A stretch of DNA of 45,138 nucleotides from Planobispora longispora (GTDB lineage: Bacteria > Actinomycetota > Actinomycetes > Streptosporangiales > Streptosporangiaceae), in the NCBI RefSeq assembly GCF_016863135.1, contig NZ_BOOH01000073.1, forward strand, positions 1-45,138, read 5' to 3'. Positions within the stretch are counted from its first letter, which is position 1. Every line of letters begins with the position of its first letter. Of the stretch, positions 34,954 to 43,100 are shown one piece after another. The notes below the pieces were generated by a model. It did no database searches. It was not told the origin of the DNA and was given only the letters and a program-made list of their open reading frames with translations. Made by a program: the position numbers and the translations under genes.

Positions 34954-35024
34954 GCGAGCGAATCAACGGGCACAGTGCGTCCGCGGATGCGGATTCCGAG
35001 CCGCTGGGCGGAGAAGCGGCATGA
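34950..35024 (+). CDS. Possible 24-residue peptide gene between two ATGA overlaps
   Basis: ATG 34950 overlaps the upstream stop (ATGA) and its own TGA (35022-35024) overlaps the next ATG (35021), also as ATGA. It encodes a small hydrophilic Ser/Ala/Asp-rich peptide starting MSERINGHSA. GC-rich genomes produce chance frames, but two exact stop-start overlaps favour a translated linker gene. Confidence 0.4.
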   Translation: MSERINGHSASADADSEPLGGEAA

Positions 35025-35452
35025 GCGAGGAGATCGAGCCGGTGGCGTCGGGCTTCGTCGCCCGCTACCGGGAACGCACCTACGCCGCGGCGCTCGGCCC
35101 CGGTCCCGCCGAGGCCGTGCTGTTCAGCGAGGAGGCCCAGGAGGGCTTCGAGCCGGTCTCCGGCTACTGGCGGGCCGTGGTCGCCCGCGCCTCCCTCGAC
35201 TGGCTGGTGCTGGTCCGCACCGTCGGCGCGTTCGGCGGCGAGCCGTGCCTGGTCCTCGACGTCTCGGAGGAGAACGGCGAGGAGGGACTGCACATCGCCT
35301 ACACCGGCCACAGCGGGATGAAGGCCGAGGCGCTGGGCTACTGGATGGTCGACCACGGGGCCTACGAGGTGGTCGTCCCGCGCGAGGAGGTCGTCTCCCT
35401 GCGGATCGAGCGCGTCCCGGTCCCCCTCTCCCCCTCCCGAACCGAGCCCTGA
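35021..35452 (+). CDS. Uncharacterised acidic protein
   Basis: A 143-aa acidic protein with GGAGAA six bases before ATG 35021. Segments include FEPVSGYWRAVVARASLDWLVLVRTVG, DVSEENGEEGLHIAYTGHSG, and YEVVVPREEVVSLRIERV, suggesting a mixed alpha/beta soluble fold. I do not recognise the family. Its coupling to the upstream gene and its acidic nature would suit an immunity or partner protein, but this is speculative. Confidence 0.7.
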   Translation: MSEEIEPVASGFVARYRERTYAAALGPGPAEAVLFSEEAQEGFEPVSGYWRAVVARASLDWLVLVRTVGAFGGEPCLVLDVSEENGEEGLHIAYTGHSGMKAEALGYWMVDHGAYEVVVPREEVVSLRIERVPVPLSPSRTEP

Positions 35453-35463
35453 GCCCCCGTTCC

Positions 35464-35487
35464 CGGAGCCGGAGCCGGAGCCGGAGC
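35464..35487. repeat. Hexanucleotide repeat (CGGAGC)4
   Basis: Four exact CGGAGC units in the short gap between convergent genes. A simple-sequence tract with no evident function. Confidence 0.85.
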
Positions 35488-35503
35488 CGATCAACGGGCT
35501 ATG

Positions 35504-36304
35504 TCAGATCAGCGGGCAGTTGCTCGTCTGACGGCGATCGGAAGCGGGCCGGTGGGTCCCGCTCGCCATCGGCCAGGCCGACCGGGAGTTCCCCGCCGAG
35601 CTTCTGGAGGCGGTTGGAGCCGTCCCAGTTCCTTGACTCCTATGGTCGGCCGCGTCCGGTGCAAGCGCGAGCACTCCGGTTCCCCGTACCTTCGTCCCGC
35701 GCGTCAGGGTGAACGGGCTGACACCATATGCGGCGGCGATCTCGGGAGCCAGGTCGAAGGCGACCTCGGTCCACTCCTCGATCTGCTCGTCGCTCGCGCT
35801 CCGCAGATCCCCGTCGGCCGGCAGGCCCAGTTCCGCGAGCCGCGCCTGTTCCACGGGGAGGGGGTCGCCGAGGGTGAGCAGTTCGTCGTCGGGTTCGCCG
35901 GTCGCCGCGTACCGGCGTACGGCGTGGCCCTTCTCGGCCACCAGCCATGCCGAGCCGTCCCCTTGCGCGCCGTAGTAGTAGGCCTGGGCTCTTCCGTAGC
36001 GGACGCTGAGCTCCTTGCATTCCCCCAGCACGTCCTCGTGACGCTCCCTGCTGCAGGGATCACACCAGGCGCCGATGACCAGGGTCCAGCCGTCCACCTC
36101 GGGCGTGACGAAGACCCGTGCCAGGTGACGGCGATCGTTCGGGTCACTATGTCCGTCAGCATCGATCACCTGTCGGGCCTCGGCGAACGTGATCGGCCTG
36201 AGCGGGGACAGGCCCAGGATGTCTATCACGCCCACCTGATCACCGGCCGGGACCGCGATCCAGTGGTTCCAGCACGTCGATATCGGCTCAGGCCAGTCCT
36301 TCAC
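35504..36304 (-). CDS. Uncharacterised protein
   Basis: A 266-aa soluble protein starting at GTG 36304. It contains WNHWIAVPAGDQVGVIDILGL, VTPEVDGWTLVIGAWCDPC, YGRAQAYYYGAQGDGSAWLVAEKG, and EEWTEVAFDLAPEIAAAYGVSP. The last ~50 residues are low-complexity Ser/Thr/Arg-rich and may not be native. I do not recognise the family; such single-domain proteins often accompany toxin/immunity genes. It converges on the small gene cluster ending at 35452. Confidence 0.65.
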   Translation of the reverse strand: MKDWPEPISTCWNHWIAVPAGDQVGVIDILGLSPLRPITFAEARQVIDADGHSDPNDRRHLARVFVTPEVDGWTLVIGAWCDPCSRERHEDVLGECKELSVRYGRAQAYYYGAQGDGSAWLVAEKGHAVRRYAATGEPDDELLTLGDPLPVEQARLAELGLPADGDLRSASDEQIEEWTEVAFDLAPEIAAAYGVSPFTLTRGTKVRGTGVLALAPDAADHRSQGTGTAPTASRSSAGNSRSAWPMASGTHRPASDRRQTSNCPLI

Positions 36305-36381
36305 CTCTGCATCACTTCCGTGGACACGCCCCCACTCTGAGCTGTTGCTTCAGGATGGAGAAGGCTCGCTGTCGGCCGACG

Positions 36382-36951
36382 TTACGACGCGGCCGGTTCC
36401 GGGACGATCCCCCACATGAACGTGGAGCCCTTCAGCAGCTGCTCCGTCACCCTGATCCCGGTCAGGTGCTCGATGAGCAGGAAAGCCGGCCCCTCATAGA
36501 GGTGGGGAGATGATGGGTAGATCCTGTCGATCTCCGCCATCGTGTCCGCGAGTTCATCCGGGGTCCCCGCCAGATGTTCGTCGTCTACTCCCCAGGCGAA
36601 CCTGATCTCGCCGTCCTCGCACCAGTGGAAGTAGTCCAGCCCCTTGATGGCCAGTGCGGCCTGGGAGACGAGGCGGGTGCCCACCGAGAGTTCTGTGATC
36701 ACATCTTCACGGGTGCCGAGCCAGTCAGGGTCGAAAACGAACGTCCAATCGCCGATGGAGGTGACGCCGAGAGACTCGAAACCCGGGTGGTCATCCGCAT
36801 CGTCGGGGAAAGGGCCCGGCGTGAAGTCCTCCCATCGGCCGCCGAGGCGGGCGACCACCTGTTCAGGCGTGGCACGGATGTAGATGAAGCTGTAGCACTC
36901 CTCGGCGTATTCGCCGCAGAGCCAGGAGACATCAAAGGGCTGCATAGTCAT
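36382..36951 (-). CDS. DUF6461-like protein
   Basis: About 189 aa. WLCGEYAEECYSFIYIRATPEQVVARLGG, SIGDWTFVFDPDW and the C-terminal GPAFLLIEHLTGIRVTEQLL fit the DUF6461 pattern as I know it. These are small soluble actinobacterial proteins of unknown role, often near toxin/immunity genes. ATG 36951 (MTMQPFDVSWL) is preferred; an in-frame GTG at 36984 adds eleven residues. It runs in the same direction as the previous uncharacterised gene. Confidence 0.65.
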   Translation of the reverse strand: MTMQPFDVSWLCGEYAEECYSFIYIRATPEQVVARLGGRWEDFTPGPFPDDADDHPGFESLGVTSIGDWTFVFDPDWLGTREDVITELSVGTRLVSQAALAIKGLDYFHWCEDGEIRFAWGVDDEHLAGTPDELADTMAEIDRIYPSSPHLYEGPAFLLIEHLTGIRVTEQLLKGSTFMWGIVPEPAAS

Positions 36952-37192
36952 GTCGTCATGCTGCCAACCGCCACCGACAGACACAGAACCCTCTCGTCCA
37001 GGAACGAGGAGCCGAGCACGATACGGCGTGACTGTCAGTGACGCCCCTTGACCAGCATGAACTCAGGGTGGCAGGAATCAGTGAGCCTTCTCATCCTCTC
37101 AATCAGACAGCTCGGGACCTGGCGATGTGGAGTTGCTTGACTGGGCGGAATAGTCCGACGACCTGCCTGGCGGCCCGAGCCCTGAGCGTCCG

Positions 37193-37867
37193 TCATGAAC
37201 CCGGGCCGCCGGGGCGTCTCTGGGCCGCCGACTGGGTCCAGGCCAGTACGGCCAGCACGCGCCTGTTGTCGTCCGGGGCGGACTCCAGGTCCAGCTTGGC
37301 GAAGATGGCCGCGATGTGGCCCTCGACCGTCTTGACGCCGAGGTGCAGCCGGCGGCTGATCGCCTGGTTGGAGCGGCCCTCCGCCATCAGGGTCAGGACG
37401 GAGCGCTCCCGCTCGGTCAGCCGGTCGAGGGGGGAGGCGGCCTTGCGGGCGAACAGCCGGCTGATGATCTCGCCGTCGACGACCGACTCACCGTCGATCA
37501 CCCGGGTGAGGGCGTCGCGGATCGCGGCGGCGTCGTCCACCCGGTCTTTCAGCAGGTAACCGACCCCGCGCGGCCCGATCTCCAGCAGCCGTTGCGCGTA
37601 GGCGGTCTCCGCGTAGGTGGACAGCACCAGCACGCCCAGCCGCGGGTGGGCGGCCCGCAGCTCGGCCGCGCCCGTCAGGCCCTCGTCGGTGAAGGTCGGC
37701 GGCATGCGGATGCCGAGGATGACCGCGTCGGGCAGGTGGCCGCGCATCAGCGTCGTCAGCTCGGCGACGTCCCTGGCCTGTCCGGTGACCTCGACGCCGA
37801 CGCCTTCGAGGAGGAGCGCCACCCCGCGCCGGAACAGCGCGGAGTCGTCACACAGCATCACGCGCAT
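37193..37867 (-). CDS. LuxR/NarL-type response regulator lacking the phosphoacceptor Asp
   Basis: A 224-aa regulator with an N-terminal receiver (MLCDDSALFRRGVALLL, acidic pair present; Lys in GYLLKDRV) and a C-terminal LuxR helix-turn-helix (LTERERSVLTLMAEGRSNQAISRRLHLGVKTVEGHIAAIFAKL). The phosphoacceptor strand reads DAVILGIRMPPT where the family has D before IRMPP: a GAC-to-GGC change makes it Gly. Phosphorylation should therefore be impossible, and the protein is either inactive or permanently in one state. Its ATG overlaps the stop of the kinase gene (TGATG). Confidence 0.92.
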   Translation of the reverse strand: MRVMLCDDSALFRRGVALLLEGVGVEVTGQARDVAELTTLMRGHLPDAVILGIRMPPTFTDEGLTGAAELRAAHPRLGVLVLSTYAETAYAQRLLEIGPRGVGYLLKDRVDDAAAIRDALTRVIDGESVVDGEIISRLFARKAASPLDRLTERERSVLTLMAEGRSNQAISRRLHLGVKTVEGHIAAIFAKLDLESAPDDNRRVLAVLAWTQSAAQRRPGGPGS

Positions 37868-39146
37868 CAGCCGCTCACCAGCCTGGCTTCCAGCCGGGTG
37901 CCTCCCCGCGGCGGGCTCTGGATGCGCAACGTCCCGCCCAGGGCGTTGACGCGGTCGGCCAGGCCGGCCAGGCCGCCGCTCGGCCGCATGGCGGCGCCGC
38001 CGCGGCCGTCGTCGGCGACGGCCGCCTGCGCTCGGCCACACCGGCCTCGACGATCCGGGCGCGGGAGTCCTCGACCTGGCGCAGTTGCTGCTGGAGGTCG
38101 GTGTGGAGCCGGGCGTTCTCCAGGCTGAGAGCGGCCGCGCCCAGCGCGGCCTCCACCACGTCGCCGCGTCTTCGCAGCTCGGGTGCGGTGCGCACGTGGG
38201 CCAGCGGCCGACCGGCGCTGTCGGTGATCTCCAGATCGAGCCGGCCGTCGGCGTCGGGCGGGTCGCCGGCGAACAGGTCCAGCCCGGGGTCGGCCAGGGC
38301 CCGGCGCAACGCCTCGCGCACCGACTCCGCGGTGGCGGGCTGGGCGATGCCGGTCACCAGGTCCGCGACGGCCGCCCGGTCCAGCCGGCGGCGGATCGCC
38401 GCGGCGAGGAAGGCGGCCGGGATGAGCAGCGGCGCGGCCACGGCGGAGATCGACACCACGTCGGGCACGTAGGCGGGGTCGAGCGGGTCGTCGCCGGTGA
38501 AGTACGGGGTGACCGTCCAGACGGCGTTCGACAGGATCGCGAAGCCGTACACGGCCGAGGCGACGAAGACCGGCACGAGCTCCCGCCGTTCCAGGCCGCG
38601 CGCCGTGACGGCGCGGTGTGCGACGAGGGCCAGCGCGGCCATGGCGACGGCGATCACCAGCAGCCAGTACGCGCCGTACGCGGTGCGCTGCTCCGGCCCG
38701 TCGGCGTGGAGGGTGATCCAGGCGAAGCCCGCCGGCGGCCGGCCGGGCGGGGCCGGGTCCCAGGTGACGGCGTCGGCCACGTTGGCCACGAGGAGGAGCG
38801 CGCTCGCGCCGAGGACGAAGGCGCGGTAGCCGACGCGCCGGTGGGGGTAGCTCAGCAGGACCGTCATCAGGAGCAGCGCCCCGACCGGCCGCGCCATGTG
38901 CGCGATGAAGGGATGCCAGCCCCACGGACGGCTGGTGAGGGCGGCGGTCAGCTCGGCGAACGCCGCCGCGGCGAACAGGGTCCCGACCAGGCGCTGTCCC
39001 TCGGCGAGGAACAGCCCGCCGGTGACGGCCAGCGCCACCTGGCCGGCCAGCAGCAGGATCGGGGCCGCGGCGTCGTGGGCGAAGTCCGGCCACACCGCCC
39101 ACACCCCGTATCCGAGTGCGGCCACGGCGATCAGCGAGGTGCGCAT
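37867..39146 (-). pseudogene. Sensor histidine kinase with catalytic core deleted
   Basis: ATG 39146 (GGAGG five bases upstream) opens a good sensor: seven or eight membrane helices to residue ~260, a GAF-like stretch, then ENARLHTDLQQQLRQVEDSRARIVEAG. At about 38022-38027 the sequence jumps, in another frame, to AVADDGRGGAAMRPSGGLAGLADRVNALGG and the natural C terminus GGTRLEARLVSG. The dimerisation/phosphoacceptor-His helix and most of the ATPase domain (N box) between these points are gone, and the frame is shifted. The remaining in-frame reading ends in low-complexity sequence at 37875. The kinase cannot be active. Confidence 0.88.
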
Positions 39147-39378
39147 GCCGGCCTCCTTCGTCAGACAGGCCTCTTCGGATGAGCCTCTCTGCCGAGCAGT
39201 GTCGCCAGCCCGGCCGCGGTCGCGGAAGGGGGGAAACCCGCGACCCCGCCAGGGCTGTCTCGGCTGTGCCCGCAGCCGCCGAGGCCGTGGCGGACGGGAC
39301 GGCCGGAGCGGACGGGACGGCGAGCTCGCCGGGCGCCGGGCCGCCGGGGACGATCACCGGCCGCCTTCGCCGGGTCGA
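39147..39378. other. Gap between carboxyltransferase 3' end and kinase remnant
   Basis: About 230 bp without a credible gene. A hairpin with an 8-bp perfect stem, GGTCGCGG (39218-39225) with CCGCGACC (39238-39245) and a 12-nt loop, may end the carboxyltransferase transcript. The kinase promoter should also be here. Confidence 0.45.
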
Positions 39379-40908
39379 TCAGTCCGGTGGAGGCCGGTGG
39401 TCTCCGTCCGGGCCGGACTGGCCGAGGTTGCGGTAGCGGGCGAGGCGGGCGGTGAGGCGGTCCGCGGGGGCCTGCCCCAGCAGCCCGATGATCTCGTACT
39501 CCAGCGCTGCGGCGACCCTGCGGCAGAACGCCTCCGGCTCGTAGGCGGCGTCGGGGAACTCGGGGACGATCCGGTCCACGACGCCGTTCCGCTTCAGGTC
39601 GGTGGACTTCACGCCCTGGGCCGCGGCGATCTCCGGGGCGAAGTCCACGCTCCGGTAGAGGATCGCCGAGGCCCCCTCGGGCGGCAGCGGGGAGAGCCAG
39701 CCGTGCTGGGCGGCCAGCACCCGGTCGGCCGGGAGCAGCGCGAGGGCCGCGCCGCCCGCGCCCTCGCCGAGCAGCAGGCAGACGGTCGGGGCGTCGAGCA
39801 TGACCAGGTCGGCCAGGCAGCGGGCGATCTCGGCGGCGAGGCCGCCCTCCTCGGCCGCCTTGGAGAGCGCCGCCCCGGCGGTGTCGATCACTGTGACCAG
39901 CGGCAGGCCCAGCTCGGAGGCCAGGCGCATGCCCCGGCGGGCCACCCGGAGCCCGGCCGGGCCGAGCGGGGCCTCGGCCCGCTGGCGGCGCCGGTCCTGG
40001 CCGAGCACGATCACGGGGGCCGTGCCGAACCGGGCCAGGGCCAGCAGCAGGCCGGGGTCGTTCTCGCCCTCGCCGGTGCCGTTGAGCGGGGTGACGTCGG
40101 CCGCGCCGAGCTTGAGCAGCGCCCGTACGCCGGGCCGGTCGTCGCGTCGGGAGCGGGTGATGGCGTCCCAGGCGTCGACCCGCTGGACCCCGTCCAGTTC
40201 CGCCGGCTCGGCCCCGCGCCGCAGGCCGCGGCGGGGGGCGCACAGCACGGCCAGCGCCCTGATCGCGATCGCGCGGGCGTCCTCGGCGGAGACCACGGCG
40301 TCGACCAGGCCGTTGGCGAAGAGGTTCTCGGCGACCTGCACGCCCTCGGGGAAGGGATAGCCGTGCAGCGACTCGAAGACCCTCGGCCCGAGGAATCCGA
40401 TCAGCGCGCCCGGCTCGGCGGCGGTGACGTGGCCGAGCGAGCCCCAGGAGGCCAGGACGCCGCCGGTGGTGGGGTGACGCAGGTAGACGACGTACGGCAG
40501 GCCGGCGGCGCGGTGCGCGGCGACCGCGGCGGTGATCTTCACCATCTGGGTGAAGGCCAGCGCGCCCTCCTGCATGCGGGTGCCGCCGGAGGCGGGGGCG
40601 GCCAGCAGCGGGAGCCGTTCGGCGGTGGCGCGCTCGATCGCGGCGGTGAGCCGCTCGGCGGCGGCCACCCCGATCGACCCGGCGAGGAAGGAGAACTCGC
40701 AGGCGACGATCGCGACCCTGCGCCCGGCGAGCAGGCCCTCGCCGGAGATCACCGACTCGTCGTAGCCGCTCTTGGTCCGGGCGGCGGCCAGTTCCTCGGC
40801 GTAGTCGGAGCCCGGCTCGGCGGGGTCGACGGGCGGCCGGTCCCACGACTTCCAGGTCCCGGGGTCGAGAACCGCGTTGATCAGCGTCCGCGCGTCCGGT
40901 CGTCTCAT
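39379..40908 (-). CDS. Fused carboxyl transferase (AccD-AccA type)
   Basis: A 509-aa protein combining beta-like and alpha-like halves of an acyl-CoA carboxylase carboxyltransferase. The first half has SGYDESVISGEGLLAGRRVAI, ASGGTRMQEGALAFTQM and PTTGGVLASWGSLG. The second has RRQRAEAPLGPAGLRVARRGMRLASELGLPLVTVIDT and GEGAGGAALALLPADRVL. The Cys4 zinc finger of bacterial AccD is absent. GGAG precedes ATG 40908. No biotin carboxylase or carrier gene is adjacent, so these must be supplied elsewhere. The preceding CaiB-type gene in the same direction suggests a CoA-thioester pathway; the acyl substrate is unknown. Confidence 0.9.
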   Translation of the reverse strand: MRRPDARTLINAVLDPGTWKSWDRPPVDPAEPGSDYAEELAAARTKSGYDESVISGEGLLAGRRVAIVACEFSFLAGSIGVAAAERLTAAIERATAERLPLLAAPASGGTRMQEGALAFTQMVKITAAVAAHRAAGLPYVVYLRHPTTGGVLASWGSLGHVTAAEPGALIGFLGPRVFESLHGYPFPEGVQVAENLFANGLVDAVVSAEDARAIAIRALAVLCAPRRGLRRGAEPAELDGVQRVDAWDAITRSRRDDRPGVRALLKLGAADVTPLNGTGEGENDPGLLLALARFGTAPVIVLGQDRRRQRAEAPLGPAGLRVARRGMRLASELGLPLVTVIDTAGAALSKAAEEGGLAAEIARCLADLVMLDAPTVCLLLGEGAGGAALALLPADRVLAAQHGWLSPLPPEGASAILYRSVDFAPEIAAAQGVKSTDLKRNGVVDRIVPEFPDAAYEPEAFCRRVAAALEYEIIGLLGQAPADRLTARLARYRNLGQSGPDGDHRPPPD

Positions 40909-40944
40909 CGCGGCGCTCCGGGCTCCGCGACCGCGGGGCGCGAC

Positions 40945-41025
40945 AGACGTTCCGCGGCCGTACGGCACGACAGAGATTCCGTGACCGCACGGCACGGCAG
41001 ACGTTCCGCGGCCGTACGGCGCGGC
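40945..41025. repeat. 27-bp tandem repeat, three units
   Basis: Units at 40945-40971, 40972-40998 and 40999-41025 begin AGACGTTCCGCGGCCGTACG or a close variant; units 1 and 3 are nearly identical and unit 2 is diverged. A fourth degenerate unit may precede at ~40918. They fill the gap between the CoA-transferase stop and the carboxyltransferase start. Read from a longer upstream start they would encode YGRGTS-like repeats, but no relative of the enzyme needs these. Confidence 0.85.
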
Positions 41026-41038
41026 AGGTGCCGGGCAC

Positions 41039-42196
41039 TCATCCCTCACGCTCCGCGAGCCAGGCGAGCACCTCTTCGTTGTGCTGGCCGAGGGCGGGCG
41101 GGGCGGTGTGCTCGCGGGACGGTTCGCCGTCGAAGCGCAGCGGCGGGCCGGGCAGCTCGATCGGGCCGAGCACGGGGTGGTCGACCTCGACCAGCAGTCC
41201 CTGGGAGCGGGTCTGCTCCCAGGCGTAGACCTCGTCGATGGAGCGGATCGCCCCGGCCGGCACGCCGCGTTCGCCGAGCGCGGCGAGCCAGTGCGCGCGG
41301 TCGTGTTTGGCCAGGGCCTGTTCCATGTCGGCGATCAGCTCATCCCGGTGTGCGAATCTTTCTCTATTTGTCGCATATTTCGGGAGATCTGGGTCGATGT
41401 CGAGAAGGGCGGCCACCTTCCGCCACTGCCCCTCGTTGGCCACCGCGATCTGGATCATGCCGTCGGCGCAGCGGAACGCGCCGTAGGGGGCGATCGAGGC
41501 ATGGTGGTTGCCGGCCGCCCCGGGCACCCGGCCCCCGACCGTCCAGGCGGTGCCGTGGTAGGAGTGCACGCCGGTCACCGCGGCCAGCAGCGAGGTCCGC
41601 ACCACCTTCCCCCGGCCGGTGCGCTCGCGCTCGTAGAGGGCGGCGGCCACGCCGTACGCCCCGTGGATGCCCGCGAGCAGGTCGGCGATCGAGGCGCCCA
41701 CCCGGTACGGCTCCGCGGGCGAGGGCCCCGTCAGGCTCATCAGTCCGGCCTCGCCCTGGGCGATCTGGTCGTAGCCGGGCCTGCCGCCCTCCGGCCCGTC
41801 GTGCCCGAATCCGGTGATCGACAGCACGACCAGGCGGGGGTTGAGCTCGTGCAGCCGCTCCACGGTGAAGCCGAGCCGGTCCAGGACCCCGGTCCTGAAG
41901 TTCTCGATCAGCACGTCGCTCTGCCGTACCAGGCGCTCGATCAAGGTCTTTCCCTCGGCGGACTTGAGATCCACCGTGATCGAGAGCTTGTTGCGGTTCG
42001 CGGCCAGGAAGTACGTGGAGATGTCGTGGTCGGGACCGGCGAAGGGCGGACCCCAGCCCCGCGACTCGTCGCCCCCGCCGGGGTGCTCCACCTTGATCAC
42101 CCTTGCGCCCAGGTCACCGAGCATCTGCGCGGCGTGCGGCCCGGCCAGCGCGCGGGACAGGTCGAGGACGGTGATGTCGCCAAAGGCTCCCTGCAA
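41039..42196 (-). CDS. CaiB/BaiF (class III) CoA-transferase
   Basis: A 385-aa enzyme that moves CoA between carboxylic acids through an aspartyl intermediate. ITVLDLSRALAGPHAAQMLGDLGARVIKVEHP is the family N terminus. The catalytic Asp is in GRPGYDQIAQGEAGLMSLTG. NRNKLSITVDLKSAEG and the C-terminal GPPLRFDGEPS with LGQHNEEVLAWL complete the fold. TTG 42196 has GGAGG six bases upstream. A short AT-rich patch (41350-41398, YATNRERFAH) uses codons rare here, including AGA twice. It probably forms an operon with the carboxyltransferase 130 bp downstream. Confidence 0.93.
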   Translation of the reverse strand: MQGAFGDITVLDLSRALAGPHAAQMLGDLGARVIKVEHPGGGDESRGWGPPFAGPDHDISTYFLAANRNKLSITVDLKSAEGKTLIERLVRQSDVLIENFRTGVLDRLGFTVERLHELNPRLVVLSITGFGHDGPEGGRPGYDQIAQGEAGLMSLTGPSPAEPYRVGASIADLLAGIHGAYGVAAALYERERTGRGKVVRTSLLAAVTGVHSYHGTAWTVGGRVPGAAGNHHASIAPYGAFRCADGMIQIAVANEGQWRKVAALLDIDPDLPKYATNRERFAHRDELIADMEQALAKHDRAHWLAALGERGVPAGAIRSIDEVYAWEQTRSQGLLVEVDHPVLGPIELPGPPLRFDGEPSREHTAPPALGQHNEEVLAWLAEREG

Positions 42197-42373
42197 GATC
42201 AACCTCCGGGTGAGAGTCGCCGATCCCGGCCGGGGCGGGCCGGGAAGGGCACGGGGGGCGGCATGGCAAGCGTGCCAGGTCCCCGACCGGAACGATACCC
42301 AGGGGTAATCGCGGCTCCCCACGGGTGTCCCGCGGTTGCGGGCCGCCACGGGCCCGGATGTCATCCTGGGGAG

Positions 42374-42946
42374 GTGGCAGACACGATCTCCTTTCCGGAC
42401 CTGGCGGCGACCGTCCGGGTGCTGCCGCCGTCGTGCGGGCCGGTGCGCGTCGTCGCGGTGGACGGGCCGGGCGGGTCGGGGAAGACGACCTTCGCCGGGC
42501 GGCTCGCCCGCGCCCTGGGCTGCCGGGTGGTGCACAGCGACGACTTCCCGGTGCCGTGGGACGAGCCGCCGGAGGCCTGGTTCGCGCGGGTGGAGGAGCA
42601 GGTGCTCGTCCCCCTGGCGGCGGGCGGGCCGGGAGGCTACCGGCGCTACGACTGGGTGCGCGGCGTGTTCGCCGAGTGGGTGGAGGTCCCGGTGGCGCCG
42701 GTCCTGCTGATGGAGGGGGTGAGCACGGCCCGGCGCACGGCCCCGCTCGCCTACGCCGTGTGGGTGGAGGCGCCCCGGGAACTGCGGCTGGCCCGCGCCC
42801 TGGCCAGGGACGGCGCCGCGCTGGAGCCGCAGTGGCACGCCTGGATGCGCGCCGAGGACGAGTGGTTCGCCGCCGACGGCACCCGCTCCCGCGCCGACCT
42901 GCTGGTGGACGGGGCCGCGGTCCCGGGCGAGTTCGTCGCGCTCTGA
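42374..42946 (+). CDS. P-loop nucleoside/uridine-kinase-like protein
   Basis: A 190-aa P-loop phosphotransferase. Walker A is AVDGPGGSGKTTFAGRLARAL; SDDFPVPWDEP is the acidic substrate-binding motif of uridine-kinase-like enzymes; LLMEGVSTARR is the second strand; and RELRLARALARDG is a lid-like basic helix. GTG 42374 fits the domain start, though its GGGGAG sits directly against it, so a slightly later GTG (42419) is possible. It diverges from the CoA-transferase and ends 13 bp before a hairpin. The true substrate is unknown. Confidence 0.82.
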   Translation: MADTISFPDLAATVRVLPPSCGPVRVVAVDGPGGSGKTTFAGRLARALGCRVVHSDDFPVPWDEPPEAWFARVEEQVLVPLAAGGPGGYRRYDWVRGVFAEWVEVPVAPVLLMEGVSTARRTAPLAYAVWVEAPRELRLARALARDGAALEPQWHAWMRAEDEWFAADGTRSRADLLVDGAAVPGEFVAL

Positions 42947-42959
42947 CGGTCGCCCGTCG

Positions 42960-42986
42960 CGCCGCCGGCGGCCCGTGCCGGCGGCG
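42960..42986 (+). terminator. Hairpin terminator after the P-loop kinase
   Basis: CGCCGCCGGC (42960-42969) and GCCGGCGGCG (42977-42986) form ten perfect base pairs around a 7-nt loop, 13 bp after the kinase stop and between convergent genes. No T tract. Confidence 0.55.
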
Positions 42987-43100
42987 ATGGTCGCGGTGGC
43001 GTCCGCACCGGTGCGCGCTCTGCTGGAGCAGGCGGCCGGCCGGGTGCGGGCCATGGTCCGGGCCCGCCGCGCCGGGCTGGGCGGGGACGGGCTCGGATCG

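Noticed and set aside
40909-41049. Longer start of the carboxyltransferase reading through the 27-bp repeats
   Set aside because: The extra 47 residues are repeat-encoded and unconserved; ATG 40908 has a Shine-Dalgarno sequence and begins the domain.
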